Assembly: GCA_947495075.1 (NCBI GenBank)
Contig: CANLXH010000002.1
Location: 248,001 to 312,000 of the forward strand
Direction: 5' to 3'
Length of the DNA stretch: 64,000 bases
Source: an uncultured Croceitalea sp.
Lineage (GTDB): Bacteria > Bacteroidota > Bacteroidia > Flavobacteriales > Flavobacteriaceae
Shown here piece by piece: positions 17,683-26,513 of this stretch. Each line of letters opens with the position of its first letter. Position 1 is the first letter of the stretch. The notes under the pieces are model-generated. The model was given only the letters and a program-made list of their open reading frames with translations, searched no databases and was not told the DNA's origin. The translations under genes were made by a program, and so were the position numbers.

Positions 17683-18930
17683 TTATTTTAATACAATTCT
17701 TTCTGCTTCTCCAAAGCTATCGTAGTTGCTGGTAATTACTTCTTCTCCAGCATCTAGACCTTCTAAAACCTCATAGTATCTTGAGTTTTGTTTTCCAACA
17801 CGGATAGGTCTTTTTAAAGCTTCATCTCCTCCAGGAGCTACAACAAAAATCCACTGTCCCCCAGTACTTGTGAAGAAGCTTCCTTTTGGTAATAATAAGG
17901 CATCGCTAGATTCCCCCAATTGCAGTTTAATATTATAGCTTTGACCCGTTCTAATTGTTTCTGGTTTTGCATCGGTAAAAACTAAGTCTACTCTAAATCT
18001 TCCGTTACGTACTTCAGGATATACTTTTCGCAATCGTAGTGGATATTCAGTACCATTACGTTCTAAAACAGCTACTAAATCACGTTTCACTCTATCAATA
18101 TAATGCTCATCAATATCAGCTTCAATCTTATAATCCGTCAAGACGTTAATTTGACCTATACGCTGACCTTGGGTAATATTTTGTCCTATTTCGGCATCTA
18201 AAAATCCAAGCTGCCCATCTGCTGGTGCGCGAACATTTAAGTGATCTAATCTTTGATAGACCATCCCCAATGTTTTCTGCATTCTAGATAAATCTGCATC
18301 TAGTCCTGTAAGTGAAGTTTTTCTTAATTCATCATCTGTTTCTGTCTGAGATTTTACGATTTCATATTGTTTTTTAGATAGCTCGTAGTTCTCTTTTGAT
18401 AGTTGATATTCTTCTTTAGAAATCAATTCTTCTTTAAATAAAGCTTCATTCTGCTCATAATTTCGTTTTAAACGTTGTAAATCTGTGCTGGCAGTAGCTA
18501 AAGATCTACGACCTTCCACCTGGCGAGAGTCAAAATTCAACCTTGTAGACCGCAAATCATTTTGCTTTAAGGCCAAATTACTTTCGCTATTTAAGATTTG
18601 CTCATAAAGATTAATGTTTTCTAACTTTAGGATTATATCTCCCTTCTTGACCATAGTACCTTCTTCTATCAATTTTTCAGTAACCCTTCCACCTTCATAA
18701 GCATCCATATAAATGGTAGAAATTGGGGCAACATTACCGTTAATTGTGATATAGTCATCAAACTTTCCTTGCGAGACCTGAGCAATGGAGAGTTTGTCTT
18801 TCTCGGTTCTAAACGTAGAAACCGATGGGGAAAGCAACTGATAGCCAACAAACAACAGTAGCGCTCCAAGAGCTATGTAACCAAAATGTTTTGGTTTTAA
18901 TCCTTTTTTCTTTTCTATTTTAATATCCAT
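17683..18930 (-). CDS. Periplasmic adaptor (HlyD/RND membrane-fusion protein)
   Basis: 415 residues with one N-terminal membrane anchor (about 18-37). Next comes a barrel-sandwich half (GGRVTEKLIEEGTMVKKGDIILKLEN), then a long charged helical hairpin (about 110-225) and the returning half-motif VRAPADGQLGFLDAEIGQ. A beta-barrel and membrane-proximal domain follow. This is the standard MacA/HlyD-type adaptor layout, bridging inner-membrane transporter and outer-membrane channel. It is 12 bp from the TolC-like gene and 55 bp from the ATPase gene on the same strand. Confidence 0.93.
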   Translation of the reverse strand: MDIKIEKKKGLKPKHFGYIALGALLLFVGYQLLSPSVSTFRTEKDKLSIAQVSQGKFDDYITINGNVAPISTIYMDAYEGGRVTEKLIEEGTMVKKGDIILKLENINLYEQILNSESNLALKQNDLRSTRLNFDSRQVEGRRSLATASTDLQRLKRNYEQNEALFKEELISKEEYQLSKENYELSKKQYEIVKSQTETDDELRKTSLTGLDADLSRMQKTLGMVYQRLDHLNVRAPADGQLGFLDAEIGQNITQGQRIGQINVLTDYKIEADIDEHYIDRVKRDLVAVLERNGTEYPLRLRKVYPEVRNGRFRVDLVFTDAKPETIRTGQSYNIKLQLGESSDALLLPKGSFFTSTGGQWIFVVAPGGDEALKRPIRVGKQNSRYYEVLEGLDAGEEVITSNYDSFGEAERIVLK

Positions 18931-18942
18931 GCTAACTATTGT

Positions 18943-20289
18943 CTAATTAATATTGAATACTGGAAGTCCCTTGTAAAAATCCAGTGTGCTTTTATTTATT
19001 TCTGAACGTAACCTTACCTGCAAGTTTTCATTTTGAGCACTAGCAAATAAATTTTTTGCTGTGAACAATTCCAAAGCATTTATTAGGCCTTTTTCATATC
19101 TTTTTTGAGCGATCTCAAATGCTAAATTTTGAGCTTCAACTTTCTGATTACTTTGCGCTAATTCAACTAATAAAGAATTGTATTCTTGTACTAACTGAGC
19201 AATCGTTTGTTGTAATTCTTGCTCTTGAATATCTAAGTTATTTTGAGCTCTCTTATATGCTATTTTTTGTTGTTTTACACGTGACCTTCTAGACCAAGCA
19301 TTTGTTAATGGGATATTTAAAGAAACACCAATAAATTCTGAAGCGTTATCTCTAAACTGATCTCTAAAAGGAATCGTTAAACCTAAGGAATCTACAGTAG
19401 TCTCAAAATAACCAGTTCTATAACCAGCGAATAACTCCAGTGATGGGTATAAATTTCCTCTTTCAGATGCTAATTGTTTTTTTGCCGCTTTTGTACGTAG
19501 TTCCTGCGCTTTAATTAAAGGAATAAAGTTTTTAGCTTCATTAAAGATAGTAGCTGTTTGTACCGTATCAAGTTCAGTTTTTGAGGCTATTTCTTCCAAG
19601 TCTACTTGAATATTTATATCTGTTTCATTCTCCAAGTTCATTGCTTGAATCAAGCTTAGCTTTGCTGCTGCCAATTGATTTTTACTTTGGGTAACGTTCA
19701 GTTTGTCCGTTAATAATAAAGATTCCGCCTCGTACAAATCCGCACCGGCTTTTAAACCTAGTTCAATTTGCTTTTCAACCAAGTCATAGTTAGTTTGCGA
19801 AACTGCTTGTTGCTCGTTAGAAATTGCTAACAGACCTTCGAAAAACTGAATGTCATAAAACGCTTGCATTACTCTAAAAGCGAGCAAGTATTTTTGATGC
19901 GTTGCTTCCTCGTTTGTGGCTTTGTATAAAAACTTAGAAGCCTTTATGGTATTGATTTTTTGAAAACCTTGAAACAAATCTATAGACCCGTTTAAATTGT
20001 AACTGTTAGAAAAGAAATCTTGATTTACAAACGTACCTGTATTAGGATCTTCTGCTCTACCAAAACTAACTACATAATTAGTAGAAGCACTAACATTAGG
20101 TAAAATAGCTCTTATAGATTGTTTATATGTTTCTTTATTAGACGCCGCATTGTATTTAAAATCCTTTAGCTGCAGATTATGCTCCAAAGCATAGGCGACG
20201 CATTCGTCTAAAGACCATTTTTGCTGTGCTATTGCGTTGGAGCAAATCATACAAATGATTAGGATGGTTATTTTGATTTTTACTTTCAT
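18943..20289 (-). CDS. TolC-family outer membrane efflux protein
   Basis: 448 residues with a signal peptide (about 1-21, ending SNAIAQ) and two repeats of long alpha-helical segments with the family start QKWSLDECVAYALEHNLQLKDF. The helices form the periplasmic tunnel, and short beta segments would form the outer-membrane barrel. It is the first gene of the minus-strand operon. Its upstream region carries paired activator sites shared with two downstream permease genes. Together with the adaptor and MacB-type subunits it would complete an export path out of the cell. Confidence 0.93.
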   Translation of the reverse strand: MKVKIKITILIICMICSNAIAQQKWSLDECVAYALEHNLQLKDFKYNAASNKETYKQSIRAILPNVSASTNYVVSFGRAEDPNTGTFVNQDFFSNSYNLNGSIDLFQGFQKINTIKASKFLYKATNEEATHQKYLLAFRVMQAFYDIQFFEGLLAISNEQQAVSQTNYDLVEKQIELGLKAGADLYEAESLLLTDKLNVTQSKNQLAAAKLSLIQAMNLENETDINIQVDLEEIASKTELDTVQTATIFNEAKNFIPLIKAQELRTKAAKKQLASERGNLYPSLELFAGYRTGYFETTVDSLGLTIPFRDQFRDNASEFIGVSLNIPLTNAWSRRSRVKQQKIAYKRAQNNLDIQEQELQQTIAQLVQEYNSLLVELAQSNQKVEAQNLAFEIAQKRYEKGLINALELFTAKNLFASAQNENLQVRLRSEINKSTLDFYKGLPVFNIN

Positions 20290-20323
20290 AAATTTCTAAT
20301 GTGCCAAACTATATACTATTCTC

Positions 20324-20432
20324 ATGCCATTATTTTAAAATATTGATAATTAGATACTTAAATTGTTTTAGGTTTCTACCTTTAAAAACATCTGTAAAAT
20401 TTTTATACAGATATTGTCAAAATATTTTACAC
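20324..20432 (-). promoter_or_regulatory. Control region of the TolC operon: paired activator sites and TGGCAT box
   Basis: Inverted-repeat sites TGTAAAATTTTTATACAG (20393-20410) and TGTCAAAATATTTTACAC (20415-20432) start 22 bp apart. A minus-strand TGGCAT lies at 20324-20329, between the sites and the gene. The region lies between divergent genes, so the sites may also control the response regulator gene that starts at 20492. The same layout occurs at 3472-3568 and 6031-6129. Binding by the adjacent NtrC-type regulator is inference. Confidence 0.55.
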
Positions 20433-20491
20433 TTTTTATTTGGACTCAAATTCATATTGTAGTTTTAAGTTCTTTACTTCAATTAATAATT

Positions 20492-21856
20492 ATGGTTGAT
20501 GCAAAAATCTTAGTAGTAGACGATAATAAGAGCGTATTAAGCGCTTTAGAAATCTTATTACAATTTGAATATAAAAATGTAGAGACTATTTCTAATCCAA
20601 ATCAAATCTCTTCTAAAGATTTAAAAGATGTTGACATCATACTTTTAGATATGAATTTTTCTGCTGGAGTTAATACTGGAAATGAAGGTCTTTTTTGGCT
20701 TAGAGAAATTAAGAAGAAAGCTGTAAGCACTTCAGTTATTATGATGACTGCTTACGGAGCTGTGGATTTGGCTGTTCAAGCTTTAAAGGAGGGAGCATCA
20801 GATTTTATTCTTAAGCCATGGAATAATGACAAACTTTTAGCAACCGTTAAATCGGCCTTTGAACTAAGAAAATCAAAACAAGAGATTCATCAACTAAAAA
20901 AGAAAGAGAGCAACCTAAAAAAGGTTATCAATGAAGACAAAAACTACATCATCGGCAATTCCAAAGCGTTAAATTCTGTCTTAAACCTTACCAGAAAGGT
21001 AGCTAAAACAGATGTTAATGTTCTTATTACTGGTGAAAATGGAACAGGGAAAGAACTAATTGCAAGAGAACTTCATAAAACATCTAAACGTAAAGATGAG
21101 GTCTTTATAGCCGTAGACATGGGCTCCATTTCTGAAAACTTATTAGAGAGTGAATTATTTGGCCATGTAAAAGGTTCTTTCACAGATGCTAGAGAACATA
21201 GAACGGGGAAGTTTGAAGCTGCTCATAAAGGAACTCTTTTCTTAGATGAAATAGGTAATCTCTCTCTGCAGTCACAAGCAAAATTACTTTCTGCGATTCA
21301 GAATAAAGCTATTGTTAGAGTTGGTGCGAATAAAACTATACCAGTAGATATTAGATTAATATGTGCTACTAATTGTAACCTTGAACAAATGGTCACTGAT
21401 GGCCTTTTTAGAGAAGATTTATTATATCGCATCAATACCATTTCTGTTGAAGTTCCTGCTTTGAGAGAACGTGATGATGATATTTTAATTCTTGCAGATT
21501 TTTACTTAAAAAGGTTTGGAAATAAATATGACAAACCTAGTCTTCGTATAAATAATTCGGCACAAGAAAAACTAATAAAATATTCATGGCCGGGGAATGT
21601 GCGTGAACTATTACACACTATTGAACGGGCAGTAATTTTAGGTGAAGGTAACGTCTTAAAAGCAGAAGATTTTATTTTAAGCAGCAAGTCCTCTCCATCA
21701 CTAGGCGCAGACCCCACTACATTAGAAGAGATGGAAAAACAAATGATTTTAAAAGCTTTAGAAGCGCATGATGGGAATTACAGTGCAGCAGCAGACCAGT
21801 TAGGTGTTTCTAGACAAACTTTATATAACAAGTTAAAGAAGATAAATAATGGCTAG
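20492..21856 (+). CDS. NtrC-family sigma-54-dependent response regulator
   Basis: 454 residues from the ATG giving MVDAKILVVDDNKSVLSAL. The open frame extends upstream to a TTG at 20414, but that extension is hydrophobic and unlike any receiver domain and would run into the paired sites, so I reject it. Domains: receiver (phosphoacceptor Asp in LLDMNF, conserved Lys in LKPWN); AAA+ ATPase (Walker A GENGTGKE, sigma-54 loop present as GSFTDA, Walker B TLFLDEIGN, arginine-finger region); C-terminal Fis-type HTH (AAADQLGVSRQTLYNKLK). It is paired with the overlapping kinase gene and divergent from the efflux operon it probably activates. Confidence 0.95.
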   Translation: MVDAKILVVDDNKSVLSALEILLQFEYKNVETISNPNQISSKDLKDVDIILLDMNFSAGVNTGNEGLFWLREIKKKAVSTSVIMMTAYGAVDLAVQALKEGASDFILKPWNNDKLLATVKSAFELRKSKQEIHQLKKKESNLKKVINEDKNYIIGNSKALNSVLNLTRKVAKTDVNVLITGENGTGKELIARELHKTSKRKDEVFIAVDMGSISENLLESELFGHVKGSFTDAREHRTGKFEAAHKGTLFLDEIGNLSLQSQAKLLSAIQNKAIVRVGANKTIPVDIRLICATNCNLEQMVTDGLFREDLLYRINTISVEVPALRERDDDILILADFYLKRFGNKYDKPSLRINNSAQEKLIKYSWPGNVRELLHTIERAVILGEGNVLKAEDFILSSKSSPSLGADPTTLEEMEKQMILKALEAHDGNYSAAADQLGVSRQTLYNKLKKINNG

Positions 21857-23201
21857 TAGAAATTTTTATTTTCAACTTATTGTTAGGGTTATTTTCATTA
21901 CGCTTACAGCTATTTTCCTAGCTATATCATTTGTAGAAAACCGCTATTTCTTACTTGGGATTTTGTGTGTTCTTCTTATAACACAAACTTCCCTATTAAT
22001 TAATTTTATTAACAGCACTAACCGTAAAATTGCCTATTTTTTTGATGCAATCAGAAATGAAGATTTTACACTACGTTTTCCAGAACGCGTTTCTATCAAA
22101 TCTTTTAAAGAATTAAACCAAAGTCTAAATAGAGTGAACGGTTTAATCCAAGAAGTGCATCTTCAACTCCAGGCTAGGGAACAATATTACCAAGAGATTT
22201 TAAAACAAGCCAGCATTGGTATTTTAACTTTTAATAAAAAAGGACACATTCTTTTCTCTAATCCAACTTTAGAAAAATTATTGAATTACACTCCATTAAA
22301 TCACATAAAACAATTGGGCCAGATTGATGATAAGCTTTATGATATTTTTAAAAACTTTCAGCCTTTTGAACGTAAACTTTTTCAACTCACCAACGAACGA
22401 GAGCAGATACAGCTTGCTTTAAAATCTACGCCTATAACTTTTGATGGTCAGACGTTACTTTTGGTAGTTGTACAAGACATCCACAAGGAATTAGATGAAA
22501 AAGAAACTGATTCTTGGATAAGATTAATTCGTGTATTAACACACGAGATTATGAATACCATAACTCCAATCACATCAATTTCTGAATCTATTTTAAAATA
22601 TTATAAAACAAATGATGGTTTAGTATCTTCTGAGCAATTAGATGAACACAAATTAAGTAGTACTGCAAAAGGGTTAGAAGTTATTAAAAACCAAGGGAAT
22701 AATTTAATGGAATTTGTACAGTCGTACAGGACTTTATTAAGTGTACCTAAACCAGATAGAAAACTCGTAAATGTAAAAGACCTATTTGAAAAAGTACAGG
22801 TATTAATGCAACTAAATGCCGAAAATAGCACCAAAATAGTTTGGGATTATACAGAGGAAAAATTAGAGTTTTTTATTGATGAAAAACAACTCACACAAGT
22901 TCTAATTAACTTAGTAAAAAATGCGATTCACTCTTTAGAGGATAGTGAAAAAGGAAAGATAATAGTAAGTGCGTATATTGATGCTAAAGGTGTTAAAAAT
23001 ATCGAAGTAAAAGATAATGGTCCAGGTATATCTCCAGAATTATTGGAAGATATTTTTATTCCATTTTTTACTACAAAAGAGCAAGGAACAGGAATTGGTT
23101 TAAGCTTATCTAAACAAATTATGCACTTACATGGTGGTAATCTAAAAGTCTTTTCTAAGCCCAATTTAGAAACAGCATTTGTACTTTCTTTTGGTAATTA
23201 A
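21849..23201 (+). CDS. Membrane sensor histidine kinase, partner of the NtrC-type regulator
   Basis: 450 residues. Two closely spaced membrane segments (about 10-28 and 32-52) leave almost no periplasmic loop, so the signal may be sensed in or near the membrane. A PAS-like region (about 110-200) follows, then an H-box (LIRVLTHEIMNTITPITS) and an HATPase_c domain with N box NLVKNAIHSL and G boxes DNGPGI and GTGIGLSLS. The start codon overlaps the regulator stop by 8 bp, so the two are translationally coupled. Membrane-stress sensing is a guess from topology. Confidence 0.92.
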   Translation: MASRNFYFQLIVRVIFITLTAIFLAISFVENRYFLLGILCVLLITQTSLLINFINSTNRKIAYFFDAIRNEDFTLRFPERVSIKSFKELNQSLNRVNGLIQEVHLQLQAREQYYQEILKQASIGILTFNKKGHILFSNPTLEKLLNYTPLNHIKQLGQIDDKLYDIFKNFQPFERKLFQLTNEREQIQLALKSTPITFDGQTLLLVVVQDIHKELDEKETDSWIRLIRVLTHEIMNTITPITSISESILKYYKTNDGLVSSEQLDEHKLSSTAKGLEVIKNQGNNLMEFVQSYRTLLSVPKPDRKLVNVKDLFEKVQVLMQLNAENSTKIVWDYTEEKLEFFIDEKQLTQVLINLVKNAIHSLEDSEKGKIIVSAYIDAKGVKNIEVKDNGPGISPELLEDIFIPFFTTKEQGTGIGLSLSKQIMHLHGGNLKVFSKPNLETAFVLSFGN

Positions 23202-23238
23202 AAATTACTTTACAATACTCAATTCTAATATCCATAAA

Positions 23239-23267
23239 AAAACCTTACGAAGTTTTCGTAAGGTTTT
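23239..23267. terminator. Bidirectional rho-independent terminator
   Basis: Perfect 13-bp stem AAAACCTTACGAA / TTCGTAAGGTTTT with a 3-nt loop, and a T run on each strand. It lies between the plus-strand kinase gene (ends 23201) and the minus-strand tRNA-Leu gene (3' end 23274), so it can end both transcripts. Confidence 0.85.
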
Positions 23268-23273
23268 TAGCTG

Positions 23274-23354
23274 TACTCGAGGTGGGAATCGAACCCACAC
23301 TCCAAAGGAACTGGATTTTGAATCCAGCGCGTCTACCAGTTCCGCCACTCGAGC
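23274..23354 (-). tRNA. tRNA-Leu (anticodon CAA)
   Basis: The minus strand folds as a class II tRNA: acceptor GCTCGAG / CTCGAGT, D arm GCG...CGC, anticodon stem CTGGA / TCCAG with loop TTCAAAA (anticodon CAA), long variable arm TCC-TTT-GGA, and T arm GTGGG-TTCGATT-CCCAC. The discriminator base is A and CCA is not encoded. It reads UUG leucine codons. A strong terminator follows directly. Confidence 0.95.
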
Positions 23355-23448
23355 ATTCAAACTTTAAAACGGATTGCAAAGCTAAAAAATAATTTCATTT
23401 CAAAACTAAAATTCATACAATTATCCTTTAGCAACCCAGATTAATTTT

Positions 23449-23456
23449 TAAATTTG
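23449..23456 (+). promoter_or_regulatory. Bacteroidota-type -7 box (TAAATTTG) upstream of prs
   Basis: TAAATTTG matches the TAnnTTTG consensus of Bacteroidota sigma-ABfr promoters and lies about 50 bp before the prs ATG. No clear -33 TTG is present at the ideal distance, so this is a moderate call. Confidence 0.4.
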
Positions 23457-23507
23457 CACCTCCTTAAAAGAATCTAGCTTTAAAAAGCTCAACGCTAATT
23501 AATTATA

Positions 23508-24449
23508 ATGTCTTATCAAGTTCCAGAACCTAAAATTTTTGCCTGTACGCAGAGTACTGCATTAGGAGAGAAAATTGCAGCTTCTTACGGTGCTAAACTA
23601 GGTAATGTATTATTCTCTAGATATAGTGATGGTGAGTTTCAGCCTTCTTTTGAAGAATCTATCCGAGGAACAAGAATTTTTATAATTGGGTCTACTAATC
23701 CTAGTTCTGAAAATTTAATGGAAATGTTACTGATGATAGACGCAGCAAAGCGTGCATCTGCTAGACACATTACTGCAGTTATGCCCTATTTTGGTTGGGC
23801 AAGACAAGATAGAAAAGATAAACCAAGAGTCCCTATTGCAGCTAAACTAATAGCCAAAATGTTGGAATCTGCTGGAGCTACACGAATTATCACAATGGAT
23901 TTACATGCCGATCAAATTCAAGGTTTTTTTGAAAAACCAGTAGACCATTTGTTCGCCTCTACTTTATTCCTTCCATATTTAAAAGGTTTAAACTTGGAGA
24001 ATCTTTGTGTGGCATCGCCGGATATGGGTGGCTCTAAAAGAGCATATGCATATTCTAAAGCCTTGGAAAGTGATGTGGTTATCTGTTACAAACAACGAGC
24101 AAAAGCAAATGTTATCTCCCATATGGAGCTAATAGGCGATGTAGAAGGGAAAAACGTTGTTTTAGTTGATGATATGGTTGATACGGCAGGCACATTAACA
24201 AAAGCCGCTGATTTAATGATGGAAAGAGGGGCTTTAAGTGTTAGAGCTATTACTACTCATGGTTTGCTTTCTGGAAACGCATATGAAAAGATTGAAAATT
24301 CACAGCTAAAAGAATTGATTATTACAGATTCTATTCCTAGTGAAATAAAAAGTGACAAAGTAAGAGTATTGAGTTGTGCGGATTTATTTGCCGATGTTAT
24401 GCATCGTGTTCACCACAATACATCAATATCTTCAAAGTTTTTAATGTAA
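23508..24449 (+). CDS. prs: Ribose-phosphate pyrophosphokinase
   Basis: 313 residues. It transfers pyrophosphate from ATP to ribose 5-phosphate, making PRPP for nucleotide, histidine and tryptophan synthesis. Visible motifs are FSRYSDGEFQPSFEESIRG near the N-terminus, the ATP/metal region PYFGWARQDRKDKPR, MDLHADQIQGFF, and the PRPP-binding loop VVLVDDMVDTAGTL. Length is normal for the bacterial enzyme. It is followed 16 bp later by the ribosomal protein L25 gene, a common gene order in Bacteroidota, so the two are probably co-transcribed. Confidence 0.96.
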   Translation: MSYQVPEPKIFACTQSTALGEKIAASYGAKLGNVLFSRYSDGEFQPSFEESIRGTRIFIIGSTNPSSENLMEMLLMIDAAKRASARHITAVMPYFGWARQDRKDKPRVPIAAKLIAKMLESAGATRIITMDLHADQIQGFFEKPVDHLFASTLFLPYLKGLNLENLCVASPDMGGSKRAYAYSKALESDVVICYKQRAKANVISHMELIGDVEGKNVVLVDDMVDTAGTLTKAADLMMERGALSVRAITTHGLLSGNAYEKIENSQLKELIITDSIPSEIKSDKVRVLSCADLFADVMHRVHHNTSISSKFLM

Positions 24450-24465
24450 ATTAATTTAATATATA

Positions 24466-25107
24466 ATGAAGTCAATTACTATCAAAGGATCTCAAAGAGA
24501 AAGCGTGGGCAAGGTTTCTACCAAAGCTTTACGTAATGCTGGAAAGGTTCCTTGCGTATTATACGGAGGGGAAAAACCATTACACTTTTCAGCTGACGAA
24601 CTTTCGTTCAAAAAACTAGTGTACACCCCTAACGCATATACTGCTGTAATTGAGTTAGAAGGTGGCGAAACATTTAAAGCTGTTTTACAAGACATTCAGT
24701 TTCACCCTGTAACAGATAAAATCTTACATATTGATTTTTATCAGTTGTTTGCAGATAAAGCTGTTACCATGAACATTCCTATACGTTTAGAAGGAAATTC
24801 TCCAGGTGTTAGAAATGGTGGGCGTTTATTATTTAGAAAAAGAAAGCTTTCTATCAAAGCCTTACCAGATTTATTGCCAGATTTTATCACAATTGATATT
24901 TCTAAACTTAAAATTGGAGCAACAATAGCGGTTGAAACCCTATTGAATGATGACTATACTATTCTTCACCCAGACAGCACAGCTGTTGTCCAAGTTAAAG
25001 CATCTCGTAATGCTGTTGAAGACGAGGAGGAAGATGAAGAAGGAGAAGAAGGTGCTGAAGGTGGTGATGCACCAGCAGAAGCTCCTGCTGCTGAAGGCGC
25101 TGAATAA
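24466..25107 (+). CDS. rplY: 50S ribosomal protein L25/general stress protein Ctc
   Basis: 213 residues of the long CTC form. The N-terminal L25 beta-barrel (about 1-95, including [16 protein letters not shown]) binds 5S rRNA, and a second TL5-type C-terminal domain (about 100-185) follows. The protein ends in a very acidic Glu/Ala-rich tail (from about 186, [12 protein letters not shown]), usual in Bacteroidota versions. It lies between prs and pth in one direction and is followed by a possible terminator. Confidence 0.95.
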   Translation: MKSITIKGSQRESVGKVSTKALRNAGKVPCVLYGGEKPLHFSADELSFKKLVYTPNAYTAVIELEGGETFKAVLQDIQFHPVTDKILHIDFYQLFADKAVTMNIPIRLEGNSPGVRNGGRLLFRKRKLSIKALPDLLPDFITIDISKLKIGATIAVETLLNDDYTILHPDSTAVVQVKASRNAVEDEEEDEEGEEGAEGGDAPAEAPAAEGAE

Positions 25108-25125
25108 ATTTAATTTTATAACAGT

Positions 25126-25174
25126 AAAGGCATCCATAATTGAGTTGGTAAAACTTGATTTTGGATGCTTTTGT
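25126..25174 (+). terminator. Possible terminator after rplY
   Basis: AAGGCATCCA pairs with TGGATGCTTTT around a 25-nt loop, ending in a short T run. The long loop makes this a moderate call. It falls between rplY and the chosen start of pth. Confidence 0.45.
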
Positions 25175-25197
25175 ATTTTTGGATAAATACAGAGAAG

Positions 25198-25827
25198 ATG
25201 CTTAAGTGGTTGAAATCTATTTTTAAAACTAAAAGTCAAATTCTAAAAGAGACTGATTTAATGAAAAAGTTTTTGGTTGTTGGATTGGGTAATATTGGAG
25301 ACAAGTACAAAAATACCCGTCACAATATTGGTTTTAAAATTTTAGATGCTTTAGCAAAGAATGAAGATTTTGTTTTTGAGGATGCAAAACTAGGTGCTAT
25401 CGCTACCTTTAAGTACAAAGGTAGAAGCGTTTTATGCCTTAAACCATCTACTTATATGAATTTAAGCGGAAAAGCTGTAAAATATTGGATGGATAAAGAG
25501 AAGATTCCCTTAGATAATGTTCTGGTTATTACCGATGATATTAATTTAGCTTTTGGCACAATCCGCCTAAAAACAAAAGGCAGCGACGGGGGACATAACG
25601 GATTAAAAGATATTCAAAATCAATTACAAACTTCTAAATACAACCGATTTAGATTTGGTGTAGGTGCAGATTTTGGAGAAGGAAGACAAGTAGATTATGT
25701 ATTAGGAGAATGGAATGAAGAAGAAAATAAGGTGCTCCCAGAAAGATTGAAAAAATCTTGCGAACTTATTCGTTCTTTTATTTTTGCTGGAGTACAAAAT
25801 ACCATGAACCAATATAACGGTTCATAG
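25198..25827 (+). CDS. pth: Peptidyl-tRNA hydrolase
   Basis: 210 residues from the ATG reading MLKWLKSIFKTKSQ. The frame is open further upstream, but this start matches the short basic N-terminal extension usual in flavobacterial Pth. The minimal enzyme would begin at MKKFLVVGLGN (25261). It releases tRNA from peptidyl-tRNAs that drop off the ribosome. Conserved features are VVGLGNIGDKYKNTRHNIGF, containing the catalytic His, KPSTYMNLSGKAV, and DDINLAFGTIRLKTKGSDGGHNGLKDI. It converges 2 bp away on the lipoprotein gene. Confidence 0.95.
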   Translation: MLKWLKSIFKTKSQILKETDLMKKFLVVGLGNIGDKYKNTRHNIGFKILDALAKNEDFVFEDAKLGAIATFKYKGRSVLCLKPSTYMNLSGKAVKYWMDKEKIPLDNVLVITDDINLAFGTIRLKTKGSDGGHNGLKDIQNQLQTSKYNRFRFGVGADFGEGRQVDYVLGEWNEEENKVLPERLKKSCELIRSFIFAGVQNTMNQYNGS

Positions 25828-25829
25828 GA

Positions 25830-26513
25830 CTATAATACTTTAAAATCATATATTCCGGAATCAGAAGTATTTCCAGCATTATCCGTAGTAATAACTCTCC
25901 AAAAATAGGTTGTCCCAGAAGTTACAGTTGCACTCATTTCCATAGTAGATTCGTCTGTGGTTTGCAATAAAGTTACAGGAGGGTTTTCCTCTCCAAAATA
26001 CACTTCAAAGCTGGCTATATCATCTTCAACATCTGCACCCACCCAACTCAGTGTAACTTGATTAGAGCCATTAGCCTGCGCTGTACTTCCTGAAACTGGA
26101 GAAATTATCTGTGCAGGAAAAGGTGCATAGTTAATTTGAGGTCCTGCATTGTAAAATAACCAATTCTCACTCATTGCTGTATCATCCGTATTAGAATTAG
26201 AAGAAGTAACCGTCCATGAATAAGGTGCCCCTTTTTGTATGGATAGACTTGCTGATGTTGTCGCGGTTGTAATAGTTTGTGGAATGTTTGTATTCAAATT
26301 AACCACGCTTAGCACATATAACTCTGTATTCTTAGAAGGCTGCCATTCAAAAGTAACTTGACTTAATGTTTCGTTTATACTTGTACCTGTTGTGCATTCA
26401 GAATTCTGTAAAGGGAATACCAATAGTGCTCCTTCAGGAGACCTAGGCGCTTTATCTTTCTTACAGGAAAAAAAGACTAATAACAGTAAAAAAAGAAAAT
26501 ATCTTAATCTCAT
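25830..26513 (-). CDS. Exported lipoprotein with two fibronectin III-like domains
   Basis: 227 residues with a lipoprotein signal sequence whose lipobox ends FFSC (Cys17), followed by charged KKDKAPR. Two beta-sandwich segments (about 30-120 and 130-227) contain YSWTVTSSN and TYFWRVITTDNAGNTS, typical of fibronectin III-like repeats in Bacteroidota surface proteins. Its start codon overlaps the metalloprotease stop by 4 bp (ATGA), so the two genes are one translational unit. A helper or surface-anchoring role for the protease is inferred from this only. Confidence 0.8.
   Translation of the reverse strand: MRLRYFLFLLLLVFFSCKKDKAPRSPEGALLVFPLQNSECTTGTSINETLSQVTFEWQPSKNTELYVLSVVNLNTNIPQTITTATTSASLSIQKGAPYSWTVTSSNSNTDDTAMSENWLFYNAGPQINYAPFPAQIISPVSGSTAQANGSNQVTLSWVGADVEDDIASFEVYFGEENPPVTLLQTTDESTMEMSATVTSGTTYFWRVITTDNAGNTSDSGIYDFKVL

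Noticed and set aside
20414-20491. Upstream extension of the response regulator from a TTG start
   Set aside because: It overlaps an activator site and adds a hydrophobic stretch not seen in receiver domains; the ATG at 20492 gives a normal start.
23179-23367. 62-codon open frame after the histidine kinase
   Set aside because: It runs antisense through the terminator and tRNA-Leu gene.
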